Below, piece by piece: positions 26,201-34,832 of a stretch of 64,000 nucleotides of DNA. The notes beneath the pieces are model-generated. The model saw nothing but the letters and a program-made list of their open reading frames with translations. It did no database searches and was not told the origin of the DNA. Source of the stretch: Chryseobacterium gregarium DSM 19109 (GTDB lineage Bacteria; Bacteroidota; Bacteroidia; Flavobacteriales; Weeksellaceae); the NCBI RefSeq assembly GCF_000430845.1, contig NZ_AUMU01000001.1:310001-374000 (forward strand), read 5' to 3'. The stretch's first letter is position 1; every line of letters begins with the position of its first letter. A program made the translations under genes and the position numbers.

Positions 26201-27190
26201 TTAATCCGGCGTTTGTGCTTTTTCATAAATAAGACCTTCCGATTTCAATTCTCTCCAGAAATCTGAAGGAATATCCTGATGCAGGGCATTTACATTGTCT
26301 GCCACCTGCTCCGGCTTGCTGGCTCCGGGAATAATAGAGGCAAATTCATCGGCTGCGAGTACAAAATGAAGCGCGGCATCTACGATACTGATTCCATATC
26401 TTTTTGCAATTTCACTAATTTTGTCACGTTTCTCCATCATTCCTTTCGGGATTACATCTTTATAATTGTATCTCGGCCGGCCATTGATGAACCCTGAATT
26501 ATAACCGGCTCCGGAAACCAGCTTTACACCTGCTTTCTTCACTGCCGGAAGCAGCCGGTCAACCGCCTCTTCATGGTCGAGGATAGAATACTGGGTTGCT
26601 GAAAGACAAATGTCCGGATCGGCTGAGTCCAAGCAATCTAAAATAGGCTCAATTTTATTAACTCCCATTCCCCATGCTTTGATGACACCCTGATCCCGTA
26701 ATTCCGAAAGGACTTTGAATGCGCCTCCCCTGGCCTGCTTTAAAAAATAAGGGTAACGGTCGCCAACCTGGTCTTCGGATAAATCATGGACATAAACAAT
26801 ATCGATATGATTCAGCAGGCTTCTTTCAAGGCTTTCCTCTACGGATCTTTTTATGGCATCAGCGGTGTAGTTGTGTTCAAAATCAAAAGATAAAGGATCC
26901 TGCCACATGGTCGGCGGCACTTCATTTTCGGATACCGGGGTAAAAAGCCTTCCTACTTTTGTTGAAAAAACGAATTCGTCACGATTCTGCCCATGAAGAA
27001 AATTCCCGAATCTGCGTTCACTTTTAGTCAGCCCGTACCACGGTGACGTATCATAATACCGGATACCCAGATCCCATGCTTTCTGCAAAACTTCATAAGA
27101 TTCTCCGTCTGTCAGGGCTTCAAAAGCGGTTCCGATGGCTACTCCGCCCAATCCGAGTCTGTGTTTTTCTGTTAAAATGTCTGTTTTCAT
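26201..27190 (-). CDS. Aldo/keto reductase (L-fucose / D-threo-aldose dehydrogenase-like)
   Basis: 329 residues, a TIM barrel oxidoreductase of the AKR superfamily. The catalytic tetrad is visible: Asp and Tyr in GIRYYDTSPWYG, Lys in FSTKVGR and His in VYVHDLSED. The YDTSPWYGLTKSERRFG segment and long insertion (PTMWQDPLSFDFEHNYTADAI) resemble the group containing D-threo-aldose dehydrogenase and pyridoxal 4-dehydrogenase rather than classical aldose reductases. Cofactor NAD(P)H, cytoplasmic. Monocistronic. Confidence 0.88.
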   Translation of the reverse strand: MKTDILTEKHRLGLGGVAIGTAFEALTDGESYEVLQKAWDLGIRYYDTSPWYGLTKSERRFGNFLHGQNRDEFVFSTKVGRLFTPVSENEVPPTMWQDPLSFDFEHNYTADAIKRSVEESLERSLLNHIDIVYVHDLSEDQVGDRYPYFLKQARGGAFKVLSELRDQGVIKAWGMGVNKIEPILDCLDSADPDICLSATQYSILDHEEAVDRLLPAVKKAGVKLVSGAGYNSGFINGRPRYNYKDVIPKGMMEKRDKISEIAKRYGISIVDAALHFVLAADEFASIIPGASKPEQVADNVNALHQDIPSDFWRELKSEGLIYEKAQTPD

Positions 27191-27431
27191 ATCGTCCTGT
27201 TTAAAATTTTGGTTTCATACAAAGTGCAAACATCGTGCAGTTAAAATGATTTTTAACCTTAAGCATTGGTAAGCAGCCGTGAAATTTTGATCAATCATAA
27301 TCAGACTTTTAGAAAATGAAAGTAATTTCTGTATAAACCCTATACAGCCTCGCAACCGTAAAATCTACCACATAACCCGCTTTGGCGTTATTCTTGAAGC
27401 CATTGTAACACACCTTTCAATATCATACTTC

Positions 27432-28703
27432 ATGAAAAAGCATATCGTTATCGTAGGCGGAGGATTTGCAGGCATTAACCTTGTTAAATCTATGGTTAAT
27501 GACAACCGTTTCCGTATTACTTTAGTTGACAAAAATAACTACCATTTTTTTCCGCCACTTATCTATCAGGTGGCTACTTCGTTTATCGAAGCATCCAATA
27601 TCAGTTACCCGTTCCGTAAGATGATCTCGAATTATAAAAACGTCAGTTTTCATATGGGAAGCCTTGTGAAAGTTGATCATGATACCAATACCGTTGAAAC
27701 GGATGCGGGAACACTTAAATATGATTACCTGGTGCTGGCACTGGGCACGGAAACCAATTTCTTCGGAATGGATAATGTACAGAAATGCGCACTGTCCATG
27801 AAAACCATCGACGAAGCGCTGTACCTGAGAAATCATATGCTGCTGACCCTTGAGGAAGCTGCCCGTAACAAAAATATAAAGGAAGCCCAGAAACTCCAGA
27901 ATATTGTGATTGCCGGCGGCGGGCCTACAGGTGTGGAACTTGCCGGAATGATCGCAGAAATGGGGACATATATTGCCGAAAAGGAATATCCTGAAATCAA
28001 ACTCGGACTTTCCAATATTTACCTGATCGATGCCCTTCCGACCCTTCTGTCGCCGATGAGTAAAATGGCACAGGAAGCAGCTTACGAAAGGCTTAAAAAG
28101 CTTGGGGTAAAAATCCTCCTGAATGTTGCAGTAAAAGATTATGTAGATAAAAAAGTAATTTTAGCAGATGGAAAAACCATTGAAACGGAAACGCTGATCT
28201 GGACTTCCGGCGTGATCGGGCGCGAAGTACCGGGAATTGCTGCAGAAAGTATCGGGAAAGGCAGAAGATTGCTGGTAGATGCTTACAATAAAGTTCAGGG
28301 AATGGCCAATATTTACGCATTGGGAGATATTGCCTTACAGCTTACCGAAGAAAAATATCCGAAAGGCCATCCGCAGCTGGCGCAGGTTGCCATACAGCAG
28401 GCTGTCAATTTAGCAGAAAATTTTAAAAGGATTGAAAATGAAAAAGTACTGAAGCCATTTTCATATAACAATAAAGGAAGCATGGCAATTATTTCAAAGT
28501 TTGATGCCGTTGTAGACCTTTCGAAATTTTCGTATAAAGGGTTTACGGCATGGCTCACCTGGCTTTTCATTCATATTATACCACTGGTTACTTTCAGAAG
28601 CAAGGTTCGTCTTGCTTTTAACTGGCTGAGGCTGTTTATCACCAATAATCCTTCGATCCGGTTAATTTTAAGACCGAAAAGAGACACCGGTGAGCATCAG
28701 TAA
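27432..28703 (+). CDS. ndh: Type II NADH:quinone oxidoreductase
   Basis: 423 residues. FAD-binding Rossmann motif VIVGGGFAGINLVK is at the N-terminus and the NADH-binding motif VIAGGGPTGVELAGMIAEM is at about 158-177; IYALGDIA closes the FAD site. A C-terminal region with hydrophobic, amphipathic segments (GFTAWLTWLFIHIIPLVTFRSK) is expected to anchor the enzyme peripherally to the inner membrane. The role is non-proton-pumping electron transfer from NADH to menaquinone. The ClC gene follows 74 bases later on the same strand and may be co-transcribed. Confidence 0.92.
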   Translation: MKKHIVIVGGGFAGINLVKSMVNDNRFRITLVDKNNYHFFPPLIYQVATSFIEASNISYPFRKMISNYKNVSFHMGSLVKVDHDTNTVETDAGTLKYDYLVLALGTETNFFGMDNVQKCALSMKTIDEALYLRNHMLLTLEEAARNKNIKEAQKLQNIVIAGGGPTGVELAGMIAEMGTYIAEKEYPEIKLGLSNIYLIDALPTLLSPMSKMAQEAAYERLKKLGVKILLNVAVKDYVDKKVILADGKTIETETLIWTSGVIGREVPGIAAESIGKGRRLLVDAYNKVQGMANIYALGDIALQLTEEKYPKGHPQLAQVAIQQAVNLAENFKRIENEKVLKPFSYNNKGSMAIISKFDAVVDLSKFSYKGFTAWLTWLFIHIIPLVTFRSKVRLAFNWLRLFITNNPSIRLILRPKRDTGEHQ

Positions 28704-28777
28704 TTTTAATATTCATGATATATTTCATAAATTTACGGAACTGCGGCAATTCGGTTACAGTATAAATTTTCAGACAG

Positions 28778-30622
28778 GTGAATATTCATCACAAAAAAAA
28801 GTTTCTCAGTTTTCTAAAGTTTAAAAGAGATTTCCAGAAATACGGACTTGAAAAGGCGCGCAGTTATGAACTTATCCTTCATTGGCTGAACAACAGACTC
28901 AGCAGGAATCAGTTCCTGGTACTTTCCGGGATCCTTGTAGGGTGTACGGCAGGTTTGGCAGGCGTATTGCTGAAGACTCTGGTTCATAATATCCATCATT
29001 TTATTACTACGAAGGTTCATTTTGAATATCAGATCTTGTTTTATATTATTTTTCCTTTTTTAGGAATTGTACTGACGGTGATGATCGTTATGACGATATT
29101 CAAAGGCCAGGACAGGAAAGGGATCGGAGCGATCCTGTATGAAATTGCACAGAATTCAAGTGTTGTTTCCTCCGTCAAAATGTATTCACAGATTGTGCAG
29201 AGTGCGGTTACGGTGGGTCTCGGAGGGTCTGCCGGTCTTGAAAGCCCGATAGCCGTAACGGGTGCAGCCATCGGCTCAAATTATGCCCAGACCTACCGTT
29301 TGAGTTATAAGGAGCGTACACTGCTGCTGGCAGCAGGTGCCACTGCAGGAATTGCTTCAGCCTTCAATGCTCCGATTGCAGGGATAATGTTCGCTTTTGA
29401 AATCCTGCTTACAGGAGTGGTATTTACCGATTTTATTCCTTTGGTGGTGGCAGCGGTCTGCGGAAGCCTATTATCCAGGATCCTGCTTCAGGAAGATGTC
29501 CTTTTCAGGTTTTATACCAGGGAGGCATTTAATTACAGGAATCTTCCGTATTATTTTGTTCTGGGAATTGTTACGGGGCTGTATGCACGGTATTTTGTCA
29601 TTATTTCTCAGAAAGTGGAACATTTTATCAAGGGATTGCAAATGTCCCCGCTGAGAAAAGCCATGTTCGGCGGAGCTGTATTGTCCATGCTCTGCGTCCT
29701 GTTTCCGCCTTTGTTCGGTGAGGGTTATGATACGGTAAAGGCTTTTACCAATGGGAATACTCATACCATTATAGAAAACAGTTTTTTCAGATATTTTGAA
29801 ATCAAGAATTTCACTATTATTATTTTCCTTGTTCTGGTTCTTTTGTTGAAGGCTTTTGCAACGTCATTTACCATTTTCAGCGGAGGGAACGGAGGGAATT
29901 TTGCCCCTTCCCTCTTTGCAGGCGGAACTGTCGGATATCTCTTTGCCATTATCTGTCAGCAGATCGGTTTTGAAGAAGTTCCCGTTACCAATCTGGTGCT
30001 GGTAGGAATGGCCGGAGCCATGAGCGGGGTCATGTATGCGCCCTTAACCGCCATTTTCCTGATTGCGGAATCAAGTTTCGGATATGACCTTTTTATTCCG
30101 TTGATGATTGTTGCCATTATATCCTATCTGATTGCAAAATGGTTCTCCCCCATTTCCCCGGAACTTAAATCACTGGCGGATCAGGGGAAAATATTTACTG
30201 ATAAGCATGACACTAATTTATTGTTTTCATTGAAAACAGAAGATTTTATTGACCGGTATTCGCAGGTCATCCATCAGAACGCGCCCATTACGGACCTGTT
30301 CGAATTGGTCAAAAACGGCAGCAAAAATATTTTTGCCGTGGTTGATGATGATAAAATATTACAGGGAATTTTAACGCTGGATGATATCCGCCCTTACCTG
30401 TTCAGCAATGAAAAAATTTCAGCCACCATAATTCAGATCATGAAAGCACCGCCGGCCGTGCTTCACCCTGAAAATAAACCGTTGGAAATCCTTCAGACGT
30501 TTGATGATACCGGAGTCTGGAATTTACCGGTTGTCAATGAGCGGAATACCTTTATCGGATTTATTTCAAAGTCTACCATCCTGATGAGTTACCGACAGCT
30601 GTTAAAAGAATATTCTGATTAA
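28778..30622 (+). CDS. ClC-family chloride channel/transporter with C-terminal CBS domains
   Basis: 614 residues, start GTG. The membrane domain spans about 38-445 with ten or more hydrophobic helices. ClC signatures are GLGGSAGLESPIAVTGAAIGS (the GxEGP-type motif, here GLESP, keeping the gating Glu), FNAPIAGIMFAFEILL and GGNGGNFAPSLFAGGTVGY. The C-terminus (about 475-605) holds a CBS pair: HQNAPITDLFELVKNGSKNIFAVVDD and PENKPLEILQTFDDTGVWNLPVVNE. The gating Glu favours a Cl-/H+ exchanger over a passive channel. It follows ndh closely. The inner membrane is the expected location. Confidence 0.92.
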   Translation: MNIHHKKKFLSFLKFKRDFQKYGLEKARSYELILHWLNNRLSRNQFLVLSGILVGCTAGLAGVLLKTLVHNIHHFITTKVHFEYQILFYIIFPFLGIVLTVMIVMTIFKGQDRKGIGAILYEIAQNSSVVSSVKMYSQIVQSAVTVGLGGSAGLESPIAVTGAAIGSNYAQTYRLSYKERTLLLAAGATAGIASAFNAPIAGIMFAFEILLTGVVFTDFIPLVVAAVCGSLLSRILLQEDVLFRFYTREAFNYRNLPYYFVLGIVTGLYARYFVIISQKVEHFIKGLQMSPLRKAMFGGAVLSMLCVLFPPLFGEGYDTVKAFTNGNTHTIIENSFFRYFEIKNFTIIIFLVLVLLLKAFATSFTIFSGGNGGNFAPSLFAGGTVGYLFAIICQQIGFEEVPVTNLVLVGMAGAMSGVMYAPLTAIFLIAESSFGYDLFIPLMIVAIISYLIAKWFSPISPELKSLADQGKIFTDKHDTNLLFSLKTEDFIDRYSQVIHQNAPITDLFELVKNGSKNIFAVVDDDKILQGILTLDDIRPYLFSNEKISATIIQIMKAPPAVLHPENKPLEILQTFDDTGVWNLPVVNERNTFIGFISKSTILMSYRQLLKEYSD

Positions 30623-30640
30623 AATTTTAAATCTATCTAT

Positions 30641-30675
30641 AAAAAACCCATTCAAACTATATTTTTGAACGGATT
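30641..30675 (-). terminator. Intrinsic terminator of the aldo/keto reductase gene at 30696
   Basis: On the minus strand AATCCGTTCAAA / TTTGAATGGGTT pair over 12 bases with two G-U pairs and are followed by TTTT. The plus-strand version has mismatches but also ends in a T run, so it may also stop the ClC transcript. Confidence 0.8.
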
Positions 30676-30695
30676 TTTTTAATACGTTTCAGCAA

Positions 30696-31640
30696 TTACC
30701 GGCTTGCTGCATTCAGAAGCTCGATATCTTCATTGCTGAGTTCCAGCTGAGGAGCTGCAAATAATGTTTTCAGCTGTGAGGTACTGGTAGCACTGACAAT
30801 AGGAGCCGTTACCAGCGGTTGGGCCAATAACCACGCCAATGCTACGGTGGCAGGATCTGAATCATGGTCCAAACTGATCTGATCCAAAGCTTTCAGGACC
30901 TCAAGCCCTTTGGGATTTAAATATTTCATGGCTCCTTCTCCTCTTTGGCTCTTGGACAAATCATCTTCATCACGGTACTTTCCGGTCAAAAAACCTGATG
31001 CCAGAGACCAGTAGGTTAAAACACTGAGGTTAAATTCCTTAACTAAAGGAGCATACTGAGTCTCAAACTTTTCCCTTTCCATCAGATTGTAATGCGGCTG
31101 GAGGGCCACATATTGCGGAAGGTTATGTTTCCGGGAAACTTCAAAGGATTCCCTAAGTCGTTCGGGAGACAGGTTAGAGGCACCGATGTAGCGCACTTTC
31201 CCCGCCTTTATAATTTCATCATAAGCAGACAAAGTCTCTTCAACCGGTGTTTTATTGTCATCAAAATGAGTGTAATACAAATCGATATGATCGGTCTGGA
31301 GACGCTGTAAAGATTCGTCCACAGATTTCAAGATGTGCTTTCTGCTGATGTCATGCCCGTGTTCTTTTGTTTCAGAGCCGACTTTTGTTGCAATAACCAG
31401 TTCGTTCCTGTTTCCGCGGCTTTTCATCCATTTTCCGATAATTTCTTCCGATTGCCCGCCTTTCCCGTTGACCCACCAGGAATAGGTATCAGCAGTATCG
31501 ATGAAGTTGAAGCCTCGCTGTGTAAACTGATCTAAAATATCAAAAGACTGTTTCTCGTCCAGTGTCCAACCGAAAACATTTCCGCCAAAATTAATCGGTG
31601 CTACTGAGAGATCGGTATTTTTAATTATTCGTTTTTCCAT
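30696..31640 (-). CDS. Aldo/keto reductase (YajO/Tas-like)
   Basis: 314 residues of the AKR superfamily, a different branch from the enzyme at 26201. Catalytic residues are in FNFIDTADTYSWW (Asp, Tyr), VIATKVG (Lys) and YYTHFDDNKTPVEETL (His). The NADPH-binding end is seen in SATSTSQLKTLFAAPQ. The N-terminal MEKRIIKNTDLSVAPINFGGNVFGW is family-typical. It is expected to reduce aldehydes or ketones in the cytoplasm; the substrate is unknown. Monocistronic with its own terminator. Confidence 0.9.
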   Translation of the reverse strand: MEKRIIKNTDLSVAPINFGGNVFGWTLDEKQSFDILDQFTQRGFNFIDTADTYSWWVNGKGGQSEEIIGKWMKSRGNRNELVIATKVGSETKEHGHDISRKHILKSVDESLQRLQTDHIDLYYTHFDDNKTPVEETLSAYDEIIKAGKVRYIGASNLSPERLRESFEVSRKHNLPQYVALQPHYNLMEREKFETQYAPLVKEFNLSVLTYWSLASGFLTGKYRDEDDLSKSQRGEGAMKYLNPKGLEVLKALDQISLDHDSDPATVALAWLLAQPLVTAPIVSATSTSQLKTLFAAPQLELSNEDIELLNAASR

Positions 31641-31727
31641 AAAATAATGATTGATGAACTTAAAGGTAAGAATTTTACTTTATTTAAGGTTAATGTCTCT
31701 CTAAAATCAAAATTTAAAACAATAAAA

Positions 31728-31755
31728 AAGACCAGCTTTACAGCTGATCTTCCTC
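31728..31755 (-). terminator. Intrinsic terminator of the ECF sigma / anti-sigma operon
   Basis: Arms AAGATCAGCT / AGCTGGTCTT on the minus strand (one T-G pair) with a four-base loop, followed by a T tract. Confidence 0.85.
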
Positions 31756-31778
31756 TATTTTTATTTTAAATATTCAGA

Positions 31779-32588
31779 TTAAATTTCTCCCATGACATAC
31801 ATGTTCTCCATGGTCGGGGCCGGGCTTCCTCCCTGCTTTTCAAGAGTAATGGCAAAGGCCTGTGCATCAGGGATGCTGGCGAGGGCTATCCTGCTGTCTT
31901 TATCTTCGGTATACATTCCTGCATTCACCGGTTTTCCGTCGGCAATAGCCCAAAGCTGGTACTGCATGCCTTCGGGAGCTTTAGGAAGGCTTTCCGCATT
32001 TACATAGACTTCTTTTGTTTTTTTATCCCAGAATACCATTGCTTTGGATCCGGTATGTTTTTCAACCCCTTTCAGCATCACAACTTTCATTTCAGGATTA
32101 GTAAACATTTCCATTTTCCGATTCATTTTCTGCATGGCCAGGTCCTGGGACTGCTTGTCGGTCTTCATTGCAGTCAGCTGTTCTCTCATTTTAGCTTGGT
32201 CATTCATCCAGAACAGGTTTCCGGCCATACTGATTAGGAATAAGACCATCGCAGCAACGGCATAGGCTTTCCAGTTGGCGGTACGCTGTATCCTGATTTC
32301 TTCCCGTGGCTCTGCAGCAGGAGTATCCCTGGAAAATACCGGCGGGTGATCTTCAGCCGTCTGCTCTTTCTGAATCCTGTCCCAAATTTTTGATTTCAAA
32401 TTTTCGGGAGGCGTCACAGCCTGAGCAGTAGCCAGGTCTTCCATTATTTTCTGTGCTTCGTCAAAAGCAGCTTTTACTTCAGTATTATTCTTCATCACAC
32501 ACTCCAAAATACCTGCTTCTTCTGGAGAGGCAAGACCTAGAATATAAGATTCTATAATTCCGGATGATATGTATTCTTTAGTGTTCAA
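31779..32588 (-). CDS. RskA-type anti-sigma factor
   Basis: 269 residues. The N-terminal zinc-less anti-sigma domain (YISSGIIESYILGLASPEEAG, residues 5-75) is followed by a charged linker, one membrane helix (about 108-127) and an extracytoplasmic C-terminal RskA domain (MKVVMLKGVEKHTGSKAMVF, YQLWAIADGKPVNAGMY, FAITLEKQGGSPAPT). It should hold the neighbouring ECF sigma factor at the inner membrane and release it upon an envelope signal, as RskA does for SigK. It starts one base after the sigma gene stop region, so the two are co-transcribed. The next genes, divergent, encode a fasciclin protein and ferritin-like proteins. Confidence 0.92.
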   Translation of the reverse strand: MNTKEYISSGIIESYILGLASPEEAGILECVMKNNTEVKAAFDEAQKIMEDLATAQAVTPPENLKSKIWDRIQKEQTAEDHPPVFSRDTPAAEPREEIRIQRTANWKAYAVAAMVLFLISMAGNLFWMNDQAKMREQLTAMKTDKQSQDLAMQKMNRKMEMFTNPEMKVVMLKGVEKHTGSKAMVFWDKKTKEVYVNAESLPKAPEGMQYQLWAIADGKPVNAGMYTEDKDSRIALASIPDAQAFAITLEKQGGSPAPTMENMYVMGEI

Positions 32589-32589
32589 T

Positions 32590-33159
32590 TTATTGATAAT
32601 CTTTTAACAAATCCTTTAATTTCATCAGTGCATTCCGCATCTTGGTTTTTACGGTTCCCAGCGGGATTTTCAGTTTTTCGGATATTTCATTTTGGGTGTA
32701 TCCCTGATAATACGCCAGGTCAATAAGTTCCTTTTTATCTACATCCAGACCTTCAAGTACTTTGCTGAACCCGATAAAATCCGAAGCATCATTGGTCGTT
32801 GAAAGTTCTGCAGAGTTATATACGAAATCAGGAAGAGATTGGTTTTTAAGTTCATTCTGGAAGCCTTTCGACTTTAAATAATCGATGGCGGTATTCCTTG
32901 CAATATTGATCATCCAGGTATAAAACCTTCCTTTTGATGAATCATACTGATGGATAGAATTCCATATTTTTACAAATACATCCTGAATAATGTCTTCGGT
33001 ATAATCTTTTGACTGAACGATCCGGAAGATAATACCATATAACGCACCGGAATAGTGGTCATACAGATAATGAAAACCATTTTCGTTTTTTTGTTGTAGT
33101 AAAACGATAAGTTGCTCTTCCGAATAATTTGTTTTAATAGCGAATAATTTTCTTTTCAA
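32590..33159 (-). CDS. ECF-type RNA polymerase sigma factor (SigK-like)
   Basis: 189 residues from a TTG at 33159 (LKRKLFAIKTNYSEEQL). The frame is open further upstream (ATG at 33228 or 33318), but that extension is hydrophobic and AT-driven. Region 2 is at about 25-95 (NGFHYLYDHYSGALYGIIF, DYTEDIIQDVFVKIWNSI, GRFYTWMINIARNTAIDYL) and region 4 at about 135-185 (KKELIDLAYYQGYTQNEIS, LKIPLGTVKTKMRNAL). Pairing with an RskA-type anti-sigma places it with the SigK-like ECF group. Likely autoregulated and controlling the divergent fasciclin/ferritin-like genes (inference). Confidence 0.88.
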   Translation of the reverse strand: MKRKLFAIKTNYSEEQLIVLLQQKNENGFHYLYDHYSGALYGIIFRIVQSKDYTEDIIQDVFVKIWNSIHQYDSSKGRFYTWMINIARNTAIDYLKSKGFQNELKNQSLPDFVYNSAELSTTNDASDFIGFSKVLEGLDVDKKELIDLAYYQGYTQNEISEKLKIPLGTVKTKMRNALMKLKDLLKDYQ

Positions 33160-33364
33160 ATATAATGAAATTTTAAACAAGTATGACAGAAGCGCAATAA
33201 TTTTAAACAATTCAATAAAATTAAACATTTGTTTATTATTCTTCAAAATAAATACGCTGCTGTTGATAATTATCAAATTAAAATTGTGAAACAACCATAA
33301 ATCATAAAAATAAACCACTGACAGTTAGCTGTTTAAAAATAATATTAAAAATTTTAAATCTGAA

Positions 33365-33393
33365 TTGAAACTATCCTCGTAAATGAATATAAC
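33365..33393 (+). promoter_or_regulatory. Candidate promoter of the fasciclin gene
   Basis: TTGAAA, a 17-base spacer and TATAAC lie 41 bases upstream of the ATG. The TTGAAAC element also resembles the GAAC-type -35 of ECF promoters, and no TAnnTTTG box is seen here, which would fit ECF control. The assignment to either sigma is uncertain. Confidence 0.35.
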
Positions 33394-33433
33394 AACAGAA
33401 TTTCAAATTAATAAATAAATTAAAAATCAAATA

Positions 33434-34003
33434 ATGAATACAAGATCAAAAATCGCAGTTTTAGGAATGGTGGCTTTATCATTCGCATTCAGTGGTAACG
33501 CAGCTGCACAAATGACGAAAGAAAAAACGGTAATGGTTGGCGGTGCCGCAATGTATCCATCCAAAAACATTATTGAAAACGCAGTAAACTCCAAAGATCA
33601 TAAAACGCTGGTAGCTGCGGTAAAAGCAGCCGGGCTGGTGGAAACTTTACAGGGGGCAGGACCTTTTACTGTACTCGCTCCTACCGATGCGGCATTTGCC
33701 AAACTTCCGAAAGGAACGGTTGAAAGCCTGGTAAAGCCTGAAAACAAGGCAATGCTGACTAAAATCCTGACCTATCATGTTCTTGCCGGGAAATTCAATG
33801 CTAAAGAAATTATGGCTGCCGTAAATGCGAATGGCGGAAAAGCAATGATGAAAACTGTAGAGGGCGAGCAGTTAACGTTCTGGACAAAAGGAAAAGATCT
33901 GTTTGCAAGGGATGCTAAAGGCAATGATGCTAAAATTACGATAGCTGATGTCAATCAGTCAAATGGAGTGATTCATGTTATAGACACGGTTTTAATGCCG
34001 TAA
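33434..34003 (+). CDS. Secreted fasciclin (FAS1) domain protein
   Basis: 189 residues with a signal peptide (MNTRSKIAVLGMVALSFAFSGNAAAQ, cleavage near 26). One FAS1 domain covers about 45-189: VNSKDHKTLVAAVKAAGLVE, the H1 motif GPFTVLAPTDAAFAKLP, TYHVLAG and the H2-type ending NGVIHVIDTVLMP. FAS1 domains mediate adhesion or protein contact outside the membrane; the related mycobacterial MPT70/MPT83 are SigK targets. It is divergent from the ECF sigma/RskA pair here, suggesting the same regulatory logic. A terminator follows. Confidence 0.93.
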   Translation: MNTRSKIAVLGMVALSFAFSGNAAAQMTKEKTVMVGGAAMYPSKNIIENAVNSKDHKTLVAAVKAAGLVETLQGAGPFTVLAPTDAAFAKLPKGTVESLVKPENKAMLTKILTYHVLAGKFNAKEIMAAVNANGGKAMMKTVEGEQLTFWTKGKDLFARDAKGNDAKITIADVNQSNGVIHVIDTVLMP

Positions 34004-34019
34004 TGGTTTGTTAGTTGTG

Positions 34020-34052
34020 AAACAGCATAAATTTTTTTATGCTGTTTTTTTT
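34020..34052 (+). terminator. Intrinsic terminator after the fasciclin gene
   Basis: Stem AAACAGCATAA / TTATGCTGTTT with a T-rich loop and an eight-T tail. Confidence 0.9.
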
Positions 34053-34097
34053 CTCTCCGTCATTAATGTAAAAATTAACACTTAAACAAATTATATT

Positions 34098-34805
34098 ATG
34101 AAAAAAACCATCAGTGTTTCTAATCAGGGAGCCACCCTTGATACCAACAGAAGAAACTTTTTGAAATTGAGTGGTGTGGGTTTGGCCATGGCCGGGCTTA
34201 CATTGATCGGCTGTGAAGACAGTGACTTTGAATTTGTTGATTACAATGTTTTCGATCTTGGAAAAGGGGATGTCGGTATTTTAAACTATGCCTATGCACT
34301 GGAACAGCTTGAAGCGGATTTCTATACCAAAGTGGTCAATAATTTCTATTCAGGAATTTCAAGTGCGGAAAAAGATATCCTTACAGACCTTTACCATCAT
34401 GAAGTTATTCACAGGGATTTTTTTAAAGCAGCCATCAGTGGAGCCACTACCAATGTTCTTCCGACTCTTGAATTTCAGTATCCCGGTGTGAATTTCAGCA
34501 ACAGGAATTCCGTTCTTGCCACGGCAAAAGCATTGGAAGATACAGGGGTGGCCGCCTATAACGGTGCAGGAAAGTATATTACGAATGCAGATTACCTGGT
34601 TATTGCCGGAAAAATAGTTTCTGTGGAGGCCAGACATGCCGCTGCTATCAGAGACCTAATCAGTCCGGGGACGGCAGCCTTTTCAGGGGATGATGTAATC
34701 AATGCCAACGGACTTGATGTAGCGAAAGAGCCCAAAGAGGTGGTAACCGTAGCAGGAGGATTTTTTAAAACCCCGTTTACCTGGAAAGAACAAGGAATCG
34801 GCTAA
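34098..34805 (+). CDS. Exported ferritin-like domain protein (Ferritin_2), lipoprotein
   Basis: 235 residues. The N-terminus has a twin-arginine-like motif (NRRNFLKLSG, R18-R19) and a lipobox with Cys39 (TLIGC), so it may be folded before export and lipidated. The ferritin-like four-helix bundle (about 58-185) has the complete diiron set: E69/E72 in YALEQLEADFY, E102xxH105 in HHEVIHRDFF, E147 in ALEDTGVAAY and E177xxH180 in VSVEARHAAAIR. The role is oxidative stress or iron handling at the envelope (inference). It is followed 27 bases later by a paralogue. Confidence 0.9.
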   Translation: MKKTISVSNQGATLDTNRRNFLKLSGVGLAMAGLTLIGCEDSDFEFVDYNVFDLGKGDVGILNYAYALEQLEADFYTKVVNNFYSGISSAEKDILTDLYHHEVIHRDFFKAAISGATTNVLPTLEFQYPGVNFSNRNSVLATAKALEDTGVAAYNGAGKYITNADYLVIAGKIVSVEARHAAAIRDLISPGTAAFSGDDVINANGLDVAKEPKEVVTVAGGFFKTPFTWKEQGIG

Positions 34806-34832
34806 TTTATTCACTTCACAAAAATTTACATT

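Noticed and set aside
27191..27260. Third copy of the MITE-like repeat (CCTGTTTAAAATTTT near 27196)
   Set aside because: Only the short end-like motif matches; the ordered internal blocks are absent.
33160..33318. Longer start for the ECF sigma factor
   Set aside because: The upstream extension is hydrophobic and AT-driven and does not resemble sigma region 2; a start at 33159 gives normal family length, although the ATG at 33228 cannot be excluded.
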